Shown one piece after another: positions 15,544 through 23,002 of a DNA stretch of 64,000 nt. The stretch is taken from the NCBI RefSeq assembly GCF_008386635.1, contig NZ_VUOE01000001.1, positions 558,001 through 622,000 of the forward strand, written 5' to 3'. Origin of the DNA: Maribacter flavus. GTDB lineage: Bacteria > Bacteroidota > Bacteroidia > Flavobacteriales > Flavobacteriaceae. Every line of letters begins with the position of its first letter. Positions within the stretch are counted from its first letter, which is position 1. The translations under genes were made by a program, and so were the position numbers. Below the pieces are notes generated by a model that ran no database searches, was not told the DNA's origin, and saw nothing but the letters and a program-made list of their open reading frames with translations.

Positions 15544-16089
15544 TTAATGTGATCTGGTTATTCTTGACTCTACAACTAGGTAATTGTCCTGCACGTTCAA
15601 TTGCCGTATTGAAAAATGGTATTTCCTATGTGTATAAAATTGGTTCGGCCTGTTATCCTTTCCAAAGTAGGGTTCTGCAAAAAAGGTCTGTTCATAAAAC
15701 CCGGCCAAAACCTTATTTGAATACTCCAGCCCCTCCAATTGGGCAACGTTGTCCGGTACATTGACTTCCATATCAAAAGAGGTTCCTTCGTATGGATGTT
15801 CAAACCTAACTATCTGCTCATTGATTGGTACTAACGTTGTCCATGGATAAACGGGTTCCGTATTGTCCGACCTGATTATGAAGTTTCGGGAAGTACGCCC
15901 TTTAGGGGTATACAAACGGTAAACCCCGATTCTAATGGATATTGGGAAATGTTTGTCTTCGGTTGCCATCTTTGGAAGACCCCCCCAACTGGACGTTATC
16001 CGTATTCCGATTCTTCCATTTATTAATCCACCTTGGGGCGTTGTCTCAAAGCCTGCACCGCCACCGCCAAGATTTATTTCTTCTGCCAT
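15544..16089 (-). CDS. Hypothetical beta-rich protein
   Basis: A 181-aa protein with a Gly-rich N-terminus (MAEEINLGGGGAGFETTPQG). A largely beta-strand body follows (RIGIRITSSWGG, FPISIRIGVYRLYTP). There is no signal peptide. It is the third gene of the cluster that begins with the small-terminase-like protein, with 5 bp to the gene before it. By position it could be a late gene of the element, such as a morphogenesis or packaging accessory protein, but no homology supports this. I do not recognise it. Confidence 0.6.
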   Translation of the reverse strand: MAEEINLGGGGAGFETTPQGGLINGRIGIRITSSWGGLPKMATEDKHFPISIRIGVYRLYTPKGRTSRNFIIRSDNTEPVYPWTTLVPINEQIVRFEHPYEGTSFDMEVNVPDNVAQLEGLEYSNKVLAGFYEQTFFAEPYFGKDNRPNQFYTHRKYHFSIRQLNVQDNYLVVESRITRSH

Positions 16090-16094
16090 GATAT

Positions 16095-16385
16095 TTATTT
16101 TATTGGTTCGCTGAAATCCTGAAATTGAACATGGATCAGGAATGAGACCAGGTCATAGTTTTTCTCGACCTCCATTACCTCATCGACATTATAAATGTTC
16201 CTTTCCCCTTCCTTTTTTATGGGGTCTATAAACAAAGCGAATTTCCTTTCCGTCTCCGCATCGGGGAAATAACCCTCATTGGAGCCAAATTCGCTATTGA
16301 ACATCCCTACCGAAAACTTATTGGTAAGGTTCTTTGTCAACATTAGGAACTCAAGTTCCATTGCACGCCTAGTCGAAGTATCCAT
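16095..16385 (-). CDS. Hypothetical protein overlapping the TerS-like gene
   Basis: A 96-aa protein with a helical N-terminus (MDTSTRRAMELEFLMLTKNL) and an acidic, mixed C-terminal half (NVDEVMEVEKNYDLVSFLIH). Its start lies within the end of the 101-aa small-terminase-like gene, a 17-bp overlap in a different frame, so it is translationally coupled to that gene. No family is recognised. Its context suggests a partner of the TerS-like protein or of the 181-aa protein. Confidence 0.6.
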   Translation of the reverse strand: MDTSTRRAMELEFLMLTKNLTNKFSVGMFNSEFGSNEGYFPDAETERKFALFIDPIKKEGERNIYNVDEVMEVEKNYDLVSFLIHVQFQDFSEPIK

Positions 16386-16674
16386 CCGCTTCCAGTTTTG
16401 ATTTTAGTTCCCTTATCCTGATCAATCTCTCCTCTTGTGTCATGTTCATGGTGTCGTCGACCATTTCGGTCCGGTTGAGTTTTGGAAGGGCGTACTCCAT
16501 GAGTTTGATAAAGGTATCGACCCTGTCCTTTGGGTGTAAAGAGGAAATATCCTCTAAAACCTGATCCCATCTATCCTCCAGAAGTTGGTTTACCTTGTCC
16601 CTTAAAAGGGCCGTGTTCCTGTTCGGTGTCCCTTTTGTCCTTCCACCGTATTTTTTTCCCGTGGTATTTGCCAT
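16369..16674 (-). CDS. Small-terminase-like / DUF5681-like protein
   Basis: A 101-aa protein. The N-terminus (KKYGGRTKGTPNRNTALLRDK) carries the GGR-x-KGTPN motif seen in phage-borne DUF5681-type and small-terminase-like proteins of Bacteroidota. It is followed by a helix (VNQLLEDRWDQVLEDI) and a segment HPKDRVDTFIKLMEYALPKL, all typical of that phage family as I recall it. It would bind DNA through the basic N-terminus. It is the first gene after the origin, with a TTCCAAAATTGGAA site 31 bp upstream. A terminase small subunit without large subunit or capsid genes is a hallmark of phage satellites, but the assignment is tentative. Confidence 0.6.
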   Translation of the reverse strand: MANTTGKKYGGRTKGTPNRNTALLRDKVNQLLEDRWDQVLEDISSLHPKDRVDTFIKLMEYALPKLNRTEMVDDTMNMTQEERLIRIRELKSKLEADGYFD

Positions 16675-17036
16675 AACTATTTCAAACTATTTTAGTTTTC
16701 TTCCTTCCAAAATTGGAAGAAACCTTGATTTTTCCATTTTTCATTACGGTCGGTTGTAATGCATTACGACCGATATGACAACCTATTTTAGGTCTAAACC
16801 CCCGTTACTACTGGGTTCATGACATCCATTACGACCGTTTTGTATATTCTTACTACTTATTATTAAAAAATGTTTTTTTACTACTATATTTTTTATTTTT
16901 TACGTGTACGTACAATAGGATTAGGTTGTAATGGATGTCATCAGACCAATAAACACGGGGCTTAACACGGATTTAGAGGTTGTAATGAGGTCGTAATGGA
17001 TGTCATCAGACCAATAAACACGGGGCTTTGAGGTTG
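16675..17036. other. Putative replication origin with iterons
   Basis: 362 bp without a gene, directly after the replicase. The 10-mer GGTYGTAATG occurs six times: forward at 16752, 16924, 16978 and 16989, reverse at 16762-16771 and 16827-16836. The pair at 16752-16771 is head-to-head. Truncated copies (GGTTGTCAT) lie at 16775-16783 (reverse) and 17032-17040. A 36-bp exact direct repeat occupies 16928-16963 and 16993-17028. About 16840-16915 is a very AT-rich stretch suited to unwinding. Iterons, an AT-rich stretch and an adjacent replicase are the features of a replication origin. A TTCCAAAATTGGAA site sits at 16705-16718. Confidence 0.7.
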
Positions 17037-19436
17037 TCATTCCTCTACCCATTTCCTTTTATCCGACCTATATTTATACTCCAGTTGGTTCTTTTCGATA
17101 TAATCGTTCATCAATCTTTTGACGTTGTTCTTATGGAACCACCCCTCGAACCTGAATCGATTACCTATGTCCTTATACTGGTTTAAAAAATCACTTACAG
17201 AGAATCCTTCATAATTGTCCTTTATATTATTGAATATCCGTTCGAATTCATCCAGAAAAGCATCGTTGTTGAAATTGGCCCGGAAATTGTCCTCCGTCTT
17301 ATCATATTCCATTGGCCGTAAACCATGGATAAAATATTCCTTCACACACCTGAAAATGAAAGAATAAAACCTATCCCACTCCTTTTTGTCCCAATCAATG
17401 AACAACTTTCTACCGAATACTTTCTTTGGTGTGTTTTCCAGATTGAAATAATCCGAGAACTGCCACTCATAAAAACGTCTATTGGTAGAACTGGCATCGG
17501 AATCATACCTGACCGACCAATTTGTTGTTATTATGAATTTTGGGGTTCTCTCCTTGGATATGGAGACCGCGTTAACGCCCTTTAACTGACAAGTAATGTC
17601 CCCTGTTATGTTCGTATAAATGGAATCATAGGGAAAATTAGGGGGAACATCGTCTATCACATAAATTCTATGGCTTTCGTTGAGTTCTGCAAATACATGC
17701 CTGTATTTTGGGTCGAACTCATCACCCCCTTTTATCATGGATTTTTGGACATAACCGAAAGCACCTGCAAGTATGCTTTTCCCCCTCCCACCGTTCCGGC
17801 TTTCGTCGTTGGCTCCCTTATCGCTGAATATCTGGGCAATTGAATCTGACGGGTCCTTAAACCCGTGTACACAATATCCGATCATTGTTCGCCACTTGGA
17901 AAAACTGGTCGTATCGTTGCCTTTTAAGTTTGTGAAGGAATCAATCCCTGTTGAAACCATCATTACGAATTTTTCGAAATCGCCTACCTCATCGGTATAT
18001 TCGAATTCGTGCGATTGGGTATGGTGTGGAGGGAAAAAACCATTTACATCCTTATATTCCTTCCTCTTTATACCGTCCTTCGAACGCTCCATAAAAAAGA
18101 ACCCATTATTAAAAGCTAGCCCGAAGCTATCCTCATCGTCCTGATAGTATTCCAAAGGAATGGGCTTCATAAGGATCAACCCCCCAGGAATAACGTTTCT
18201 GTTATCCTTGGCAAGTCTATTCTGTATATCGGTATCGTCAAACTCGCAGATATCGGCCTTTAACATTGGAACGATGTCCGTTTTGTGGTTCACGGGGTCG
18301 ATTATCTTGTTGTCCCCCTTGAATATCGTAATGGTGTCGTTACCTTTAATTGAGGCCCTAATAAAATCCTCTTGCAAAAACCAGTCGTGATAAAGTTTTT
18401 CCGAGGTTACCAAAGCCCCTTCGGAATCATAGTGATAGAAGTTCTTTTTGGTGTTGACGATTTCCGGTTTTATACATTCCTTGACCGTGAACTCTACATC
18501 GCATATTTTCAATTCAGAACATTCGACATTTTCCTTAACGAAAATCCCATCGTGTAACCTTACATAGTTCTGTAATCCATTTGCCTCGACGAATTTATTT
18601 ATGGCCTCCTCCTCATATTTTACGATATCATTGAACATACCTCCTTTCTGAAAGAACCTTTTTTCAGTAACTACCTCATCGATTCTATCCTTATAGATTG
18701 GCCTTAAGACATCCCTTACATAATCTATCGTTACATCTTCGTTTTCAGAATGAAGGTTTAGGGTCCTTAGGAATTTATCCTTATCTATTAAGGAATAGAC
18801 ATCTTCCTTCCTTTTTAAACCAAGTTCATTGTCGATAAAAGTCGGGTACGCCCTTTTTATATCGTACTCCTTGACCTTGAACGGGAGTTCGCCTCTTAGG
18901 ACTCCGGGTAGATTGGCCAATGGGTTGTACTCCCTATGGTTTTTTGACTTGACCTTGAAAAGAACATCGAATTCCGGCCTATACAATCCTTCCAGCTTGA
19001 GCATCATAAATAGTACATACCTTTCATAGGATGATTTATTAAAGGTGTGCTCCCCATCCTTATCGAATTCCCTGTAATATTTATGAAGCTTCTTAATATC
19101 GTGCCTAAAGAACTTTTCCGGGAGGGTTTTTCCGTTCTGATAACTTGAGACGTATTTAAAATAATCGTTCCTGTCCAAAGGATTTGATCCTATGAAACCT
19201 ACATACTGGATCATGACATCGTCGATTCTCTTTCTTAATCCCTTGCTCCTCTTGATTGCATCCGAAAGATTGAAGTCCCTTTTCTTTGAATTCACCTCTG
19301 ACAATATCCTTTCGGTAAAGCCTACCTTCCAGTTATCGACCAAGTCCCGCCAATTTTCAGGGGTGCCAAAGTCGTTAAAAACCTTATAAGCCTCCTCAAG
19401 GTGTACATCCGATATTTTTCTTACTGATTGGCCCAT
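17037..19436 (-). CDS. Replicase: polymerase-like domain fused to SF3 helicase
   Basis: A 799-aa protein. The C-terminal half is a superfamily-3 helicase: Walker A NGGRGKS (548-554), Walker B IYVIDDV (591-597), motif C FIITTNW (634-640) and an arginine finger in TNRRFYEW (about 653). The N-terminal half has YDIKRAYPTF (191-200, like polymerase motif A with Asp192) and RLHDGIFV (293-300, like motif C of family A polymerases with His295-Asp296). This pairing resembles the TV-Pol primase-polymerases fused to SF3 helicases in mobile elements and Sputnik-like viruses. It probably initiates and drives replication from the adjacent origin. The helicase is certain and the polymerase assignment is inference. 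Confidence 0.85.
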   Translation of the reverse strand: MGQSVRKISDVHLEEAYKVFNDFGTPENWRDLVDNWKVGFTERILSEVNSKKRDFNLSDAIKRSKGLRKRIDDVMIQYVGFIGSNPLDRNDYFKYVSSYQNGKTLPEKFFRHDIKKLHKYYREFDKDGEHTFNKSSYERYVLFMMLKLEGLYRPEFDVLFKVKSKNHREYNPLANLPGVLRGELPFKVKEYDIKRAYPTFIDNELGLKRKEDVYSLIDKDKFLRTLNLHSENEDVTIDYVRDVLRPIYKDRIDEVVTEKRFFQKGGMFNDIVKYEEEAINKFVEANGLQNYVRLHDGIFVKENVECSELKICDVEFTVKECIKPEIVNTKKNFYHYDSEGALVTSEKLYHDWFLQEDFIRASIKGNDTITIFKGDNKIIDPVNHKTDIVPMLKADICEFDDTDIQNRLAKDNRNVIPGGLILMKPIPLEYYQDDEDSFGLAFNNGFFFMERSKDGIKRKEYKDVNGFFPPHHTQSHEFEYTDEVGDFEKFVMMVSTGIDSFTNLKGNDTTSFSKWRTMIGYCVHGFKDPSDSIAQIFSDKGANDESRNGGRGKSILAGAFGYVQKSMIKGGDEFDPKYRHVFAELNESHRIYVIDDVPPNFPYDSIYTNITGDITCQLKGVNAVSISKERTPKFIITTNWSVRYDSDASSTNRRFYEWQFSDYFNLENTPKKVFGRKLFIDWDKKEWDRFYSFIFRCVKEYFIHGLRPMEYDKTEDNFRANFNNDAFLDEFERIFNNIKDNYEGFSVSDFLNQYKDIGNRFRFEGWFHKNNVKRLMNDYIEKNQLEYKYRSDKRKWVEE

Positions 19437-19669
19437 CTGTACATCCTTTTTAATCCTTCCTTGGGGCCATGCCCTTTTAACTTCAAAATCTCGTCTACCA
19501 GTTCACTAAGCATTTTTTTATCGTTGAACACATCGACCGGAATTACAACATCGGCAAGGAACTTGTTACCAAGCTTCATCTTTACGAAAACATGGATACC
19601 CGATATAGTGAACAGCGGTTTTACCGTTACCTTTCTTGTGCCTGGGTATTCGTTTAGGTCTACTTTCAT
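19421..19669 (-). CDS. Hypothetical protein between regulator and replicase
   Basis: An 82-aa protein starting at MKVDLNEYPGTRKVTV. I choose ATG 19669 because it overlaps the stop of the upstream gene (ATGA), while the longer frame to 19741 would overlap that gene by 76 bp. It is a mixed alpha/beta protein with a basic tail (GLKRMYRWANQ). Its end overlaps the replicase start by 16 bp, so the three genes form one tightly coupled operon. Function is unknown. Position suggests a replication accessory factor. Confidence 0.6.
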   Translation of the reverse strand: MKVDLNEYPGTRKVTVKPLFTISGIHVFVKMKLGNKFLADVVIPVDVFNDKKMLSELVDEILKLKGHGPKEGLKRMYRWANQ

Positions 19670-20064
19670 TTTTTCAGGGATTTTATGAGTTCGACGTCCG
19701 ATGTAAGAAACTGTACTCCTGTACTCCCGGTTGTGGGGCATTTACCTAGATAGGCCACGGCCAATTCACCCGATTTTTCCAGTTGTCTTTTGATTTGGCA
19801 AACATATTTCTGCTTTACCCCGGTAAGCTTCTCTATTGTCGCTGCGGTTGTGGGTTCCGTTGAGGTAGCCTGTAAAACCCTTCTAATGGCATCCTGTCTG
19901 AAGATTTCCTTATACGATGGAAAACCAAAGCTTTGCGCTATCGTTTTGTGTTCCTTTACGTTAGGATGGAATTTAAGACTATCGAGGTAGGAAATTAATT
20001 TTTGTTTGCTATCTTTAACCCTGTTACCGTCTAAAGCATTAGGGTTGTTACTATTGTCCTCCAT
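19666..20064 (-). CDS. Winged-helix-like protein (E2 replication operon)
   Basis: A 132-aa protein. The C-terminal half (TTAATIEKLTGVKQKYVCQI, then KRQLEKSGELAVAY) looks like a winged helix-turn-helix, with the final strands LGKCPTTGSTGVQFLTS as the wing. The N-terminal part is hydrophilic. It starts 4 bp after the AlpA-like gene and overlaps the next gene by an ATGA, so it belongs to the same operon. It may be a regulator or a DNA-binding replication factor. The exact family is not recognised. Confidence 0.6.
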   Translation of the reverse strand: MEDNSNNPNALDGNRVKDSKQKLISYLDSLKFHPNVKEHKTIAQSFGFPSYKEIFRQDAIRRVLQATSTEPTTAATIEKLTGVKQKYVCQIKRQLEKSGELAVAYLGKCPTTGSTGVQFLTSDVELIKSLKK

Positions 20065-20068
20065 TAGT

Positions 20069-20350
20069 TCAACCCTTTTTTAATTCAACCATTGCATCCT
20101 CAACCTCCGACCTTTTATAGTAGACCCTACCCCCTATTTGATGAGCGGTCAAGATTGATTTTTTTGTCCAGTTGTGAACAGTTGACAAATCGATTTGAAG
20201 CATTTCGGCCACTTGAGATCTTGTCAAAAATTGTGTGGGTTCCTTGGGCTGGAAATTCTTTTTCAATTCCTGAATCTGGTTTCTTACACCTTCAAGGATT
20301 GACTTCTGTAGCTGTTCAGGTGTTACCTGAATGAATTGGATTTGTTGCAT
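20069..20350 (-). CDS. AlpA/excisionase-like HTH protein of E2
   Basis: A 93-aa protein. A MerR-like helix-turn-helix at about 40-88 (FLTRSQVAEMLQIDLSTVHN, then WTKKSILTAHQIGGRVYYKR, SEVEDAM) marks it as the excisionase/AlpA family. The N-terminal 35 residues are a helix, possibly for oligomerisation. It sits 81 bp downstream of the RteC-like gene and heads the replication operon. AlpA proteins of phage satellites activate integrase and excision, so it is a good candidate for the factor linking induction, excision and replication. Confidence 0.85.
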   Translation of the reverse strand: MQQIQFIQVTPEQLQKSILEGVRNQIQELKKNFQPKEPTQFLTRSQVAEMLQIDLSTVHNWTKKSILTAHQIGGRVYYKRSEVEDAMVELKKG

Positions 20351-20431
20351 AATTGAACATTATTACAGGATTAATAATGCTCAAATTTCAATAGGATTAA
20401 ACCCCTTGAAAGGATACTTACCAGTAAGTTA

Positions 20432-21172
20432 CTAGCGATTTTTTTCTGAAGTAGAGGCAATGTACTCCTTAAGAGACTTCCTTAAATCATCTATAAATTT
20501 TGTCTCGTTTTCGGAAATTCTATTTTTAAATCCTGATATAGTTTTATCTTGATTTAACTCCAAACCGAATATATTTTCAAAAACCTTAAAAATTTCCTTC
20601 TGCTGTCCCTTAAGATTTCCATTTTCAATCAAGGCCTTAACCAATTCAATCAAGTTGCTTTTGTCCCCGTGCCAGTCCAAAAGCTGGCTGGTCTGTCCCG
20701 ATCCGTTTGAGTTATAAGTAAATTTAGGAAGACCATATTTGTCTTCCGATTCTTTTATTTCATACCCTAATTGCTTGGCTTTTTCAAACAAGAATGAATA
20801 AGTTCTTTTCCTTGAAAACCTTATTTTCTTTCCTATTTCATCATAACGTCCGGGGTAAAAATCCGGTAAAATAGCGAATTGGTACATTTCGTCTATAATA
20901 AAATCGACTTCCAAAGAATCAGGAAACTTTTTATTGTATTCTTGGGCCCTTGTGTTGTAATGAGACCTATAAACTTCAAAAGGACAACCGTTAAAAACTT
21001 CCTTTTTATTAATGAGTTCCTGATATTCCGCTTCGAATATATTTTTCAATTCCAAACCGTTCTCCTCCTCCCACACAATCTTTTCAATTTCAATCTGCTC
21101 TTTATCACTATGTGAATCCCATTTAAGATGTTCAGGGAAATACATAAAAACCATAGTCTTTTCAAATGCCAT
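20432..21172 (-). CDS. RteC-like protein
   Basis: A 246-aa protein. The last 60 residues (KGQQKEIFKVFENIFGLELN, ISENETKFIDDLRKSL) show the pattern of the C-terminal domain of RteC-family proteins of Bacteroidota mobile elements: F-x-x-I/F-K-x-R followed by TKF-[IL]-D-x-L-x-x-x-L. The N-terminal 150 residues are unlike the classic RteC and contain a Tyr/Phe-rich stretch (FAILPDFYPGRYDEIGKKI). RteC regulates excision of CTnDOT. Here the gene lies 12 bp after the integrase and 81 bp before the AlpA-like gene, so a similar control function is likely. Confidence 0.65.
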   Translation of the reverse strand: MAFEKTMVFMYFPEHLKWDSHSDKEQIEIEKIVWEEENGLELKNIFEAEYQELINKKEVFNGCPFEVYRSHYNTRAQEYNKKFPDSLEVDFIIDEMYQFAILPDFYPGRYDEIGKKIRFSRKRTYSFLFEKAKQLGYEIKESEDKYGLPKFTYNSNGSGQTSQLLDWHGDKSNLIELVKALIENGNLKGQQKEIFKVFENIFGLELNQDKTISGFKNRISENETKFIDDLRKSLKEYIASTSEKNR

Positions 21173-21184
21173 ATCTAGTGTTAT

Positions 21185-22561
21185 TTAATTAGCAATATTT
21201 TCCTTAACTACTTCCAAATTCCCAGACCTTTCCTTTCTAAGTTTCTGCAAATCGTAAAAATCCTTTATTTGCCTTGCATAGTCAAGAGAGTTTTTTCCTA
21301 TGTACTGCAAAAGCATTTTTTCCGTTGAGTGTTGGGTTATCTGCATTATCAAAGGTGTCGGCAATATACCATAGAGATTTGTAGCAAAGGAACGTCTACA
21401 GACATGACTGGACATGAGTTCATACTTTGGGAACGTTCCTGAAATCTTCCTTTTGACGCCTTTTGCGATATATTCGCCTTTATCGTTTCTAGGTATCTCG
21501 ACCCCATCCTTATCCAACATGGTTATCTTGCTACCTTTGACCCTTTCATCTATTCCCGCCCTTCTACATAGTTCCTTGATATACTTGTTGAGGTTTTGGA
21601 TTGCGATGGGTTCCGGTAGACCGTCCTTTAATATTGCCTCGGTTTCTTCCAAAATTGGAATAGTTACTTGTTTTCCTGTCTTTTGTTGTTGGATCTCGAT
21701 TACCTTAAGGCCGTCCCTTTCAATGAAATTGTCCTTTGAAATATTCAGTAAATCCCCTCCACGCTGTCCGATATTGCACCCAAAAAGCAGCCATTTACGG
21801 GCATTTTCCAAATATGGGGGCAACAACTTTAAAAACTTAATCGCATTGATTTCTTGATTGTCCAAATATAGGATTTGATTGTTGCCGGGCTTACCTCCCT
21901 TTACCTTGGATAATTGGGTATTGACTTCCAGCCCATCGGTTAGGGCATCCCTACAAACTGTTTTTAGATCATCGATTTTTTTACGAGCATAACTTTCTGA
22001 ATAATTGGACTTATTTATCATCCAATCAAGAAAAGCCTTACCAAAGGAAACATTCACGTCCTTTACTCGATAGGGACTTTTGTTCCCCTGGTAGGTTCTG
22101 ATAATCTTAAGAAGGTTTTTATAGGAGTTGATACGGCTTTTTGAAAGACCCAGCCCCTTTTTACCGTTCTCCCTTATGTTGGCCGTATCGATTAAATATT
22201 GAATACAGTCGGTCAATTTATCGCTACGGACCTCATCTTCGGTATTTGGGTTGTCGTATTCAAAAACTTTAGTTTTTAACCAGTCCTTATCTTCCCGGCT
22301 AGGTTTTTCCTTTTTGTAGAAGCTTAGGACATAATTTTCTATTCCGGCAAGTTTTCCATGTACTTCTGAAATTTCGTTTTTGTCATGCCCCGAAAGGTTC
22401 CGTTTCTTATGTCTGGTAACCTTCCAGAATTCCTTTGACACTTCGATTTCGGTCTTGGCCTCTAACTGGAATTTTTCTCCATTATCATCTTTGTCCTGTA
22501 GCCTAATGGTCAATGGTGCCGATTGCTTGCTAGATCGATACAAAAAATAGATTGTTGCCAT
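21185..22561 (-). CDS. Tyrosine recombinase/integrase of element E2
   Basis: A 458-aa integrase with the complete catalytic set: Arg267 (IGQRGGDLL), Lys294 (QQKTGK), His386-x-x-Arg389 (SHVCRRSF), His411 (TQHSTEK) and nucleophile Tyr420. The N-terminal part is an arm-binding domain and residues of about 115-215 form the SAM-like core-binding domain. It differs clearly from the E1 integrase in sequence, yet both lie in the same orientation beside the same attachment sequence. A TTCCAAAATTGGAA copy lies inside its coding region (21,647-21,660). The start at 22,561 is the only Met near the conserved N-terminus. Confidence 0.95.
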   Translation of the reverse strand: MATIYFLYRSSKQSAPLTIRLQDKDDNGEKFQLEAKTEIEVSKEFWKVTRHKKRNLSGHDKNEISEVHGKLAGIENYVLSFYKKEKPSREDKDWLKTKVFEYDNPNTEDEVRSDKLTDCIQYLIDTANIRENGKKGLGLSKSRINSYKNLLKIIRTYQGNKSPYRVKDVNVSFGKAFLDWMINKSNYSESYARKKIDDLKTVCRDALTDGLEVNTQLSKVKGGKPGNNQILYLDNQEINAIKFLKLLPPYLENARKWLLFGCNIGQRGGDLLNISKDNFIERDGLKVIEIQQQKTGKQVTIPILEETEAILKDGLPEPIAIQNLNKYIKELCRRAGIDERVKGSKITMLDKDGVEIPRNDKGEYIAKGVKRKISGTFPKYELMSSHVCRRSFATNLYGILPTPLIMQITQHSTEKMLLQYIGKNSLDYARQIKDFYDLQKLRKERSGNLEVVKENIAN

Positions 22562-22618
22562 AAGAAGTTATTACCTGTCTTTCAAATTTAACAAAAATCA
22601 ATGGTGGAAAATCAAAAT

Positions 22619-22638
22619 TGTACGCAATTTGTACGCAA
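22619..22638. repeat. TGTACGCAA pair at the right end of E2
   Basis: TGTACGCAA at 22619-22627 and 22630-22638, an 11-bp period, between the integrase start and the right attachment repeat. They mirror the TGTACGTA pair inside the left end and may be arm-type integrase sites. Confidence 0.45.
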
Positions 22639-22776
22639 GTTATCAACTTATTTAAAGTTTATTCAATTACAATAAACAAGATAAAAAATACCTAAGTAGT
22701 TGTATCTATTGAAACTAAAACAGGAAAGACCCTTTTTCCTAGCATTTGTCAAAATATAAAAATGGAAGTATTCAAG

Positions 22777-22829
22777 TCCCGCCTCGAGTACAGAAACCCT
22801 TGTTAATCAACTGATTTTCAAGGGTTTTT
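22777..22829 (+). repeat. Right attachment-site repeat of E2, tRNA 3' end-like
   Basis: The second copy of the 53-bp block, with four differences from the copy at 10,965. Just before it the sequence reads TTCAAG, so together TTCAAGTCCC looks like a TpsiC loop and stem. The acceptor-like CTCGAGT, an A and a terminator hairpin (AAACCCTTG...CAAGGGTTTTT) follow. The tail resembles flavobacterial tRNA-Leu genes, but this cannot be assigned without the 5' part. The remaining sequence up to 23,002 is AT-rich and holds the promoter region of the next gene. Confidence 0.75.
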
Positions 22830-23002
22830 AAATTATTATGATTTCGATTTATATAAGCAGTTTCCAAAGCCTCTTATAAAAAAATAGGGATTTTATTTTT
22901 TTAGAAAATCATTCGAATACCAGCAAAAATTAAGTCTTGCCCATTAAACCTTTTCCTATTTTAGGCCTCTAAAATTAGAGACACTAAATAACCAATATTA
23001 TT

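Larger units (their letters stand above)
10965..22829. mobile_element. Integrated element E2, satellite-like, about 11.8 kb
   Basis: Bounded by 53-bp direct repeats, with an integrase whose 5' end faces the right repeat. Within are an AlpA-like HTH, a polymerase-like/SF3-helicase replicase, an iteron origin, a small-terminase-like gene, an XRE repressor with operator array, and unknown cargo. No capsid, tail, portal, large terminase, relaxase or type IV secretion gene is present. The plan (int, regulator, replicase, origin, TerS-like, repressor) resembles phage-inducible chromosomal islands, but could also be a mobilizable replicating element. Confidence 0.75.

Noticed and set aside
15544-15803. 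ORFs antisense to or in another frame of the 181-aa gene
   Set aside because: No start context or family support, and the 181-aa frame is longer and in operon register.
22777-22829. Complete tRNA gene at the right attachment repeat
   Set aside because: Only the TpsiC/acceptor-like tail is present. No anticodon or D arm can be folded from the upstream bases.
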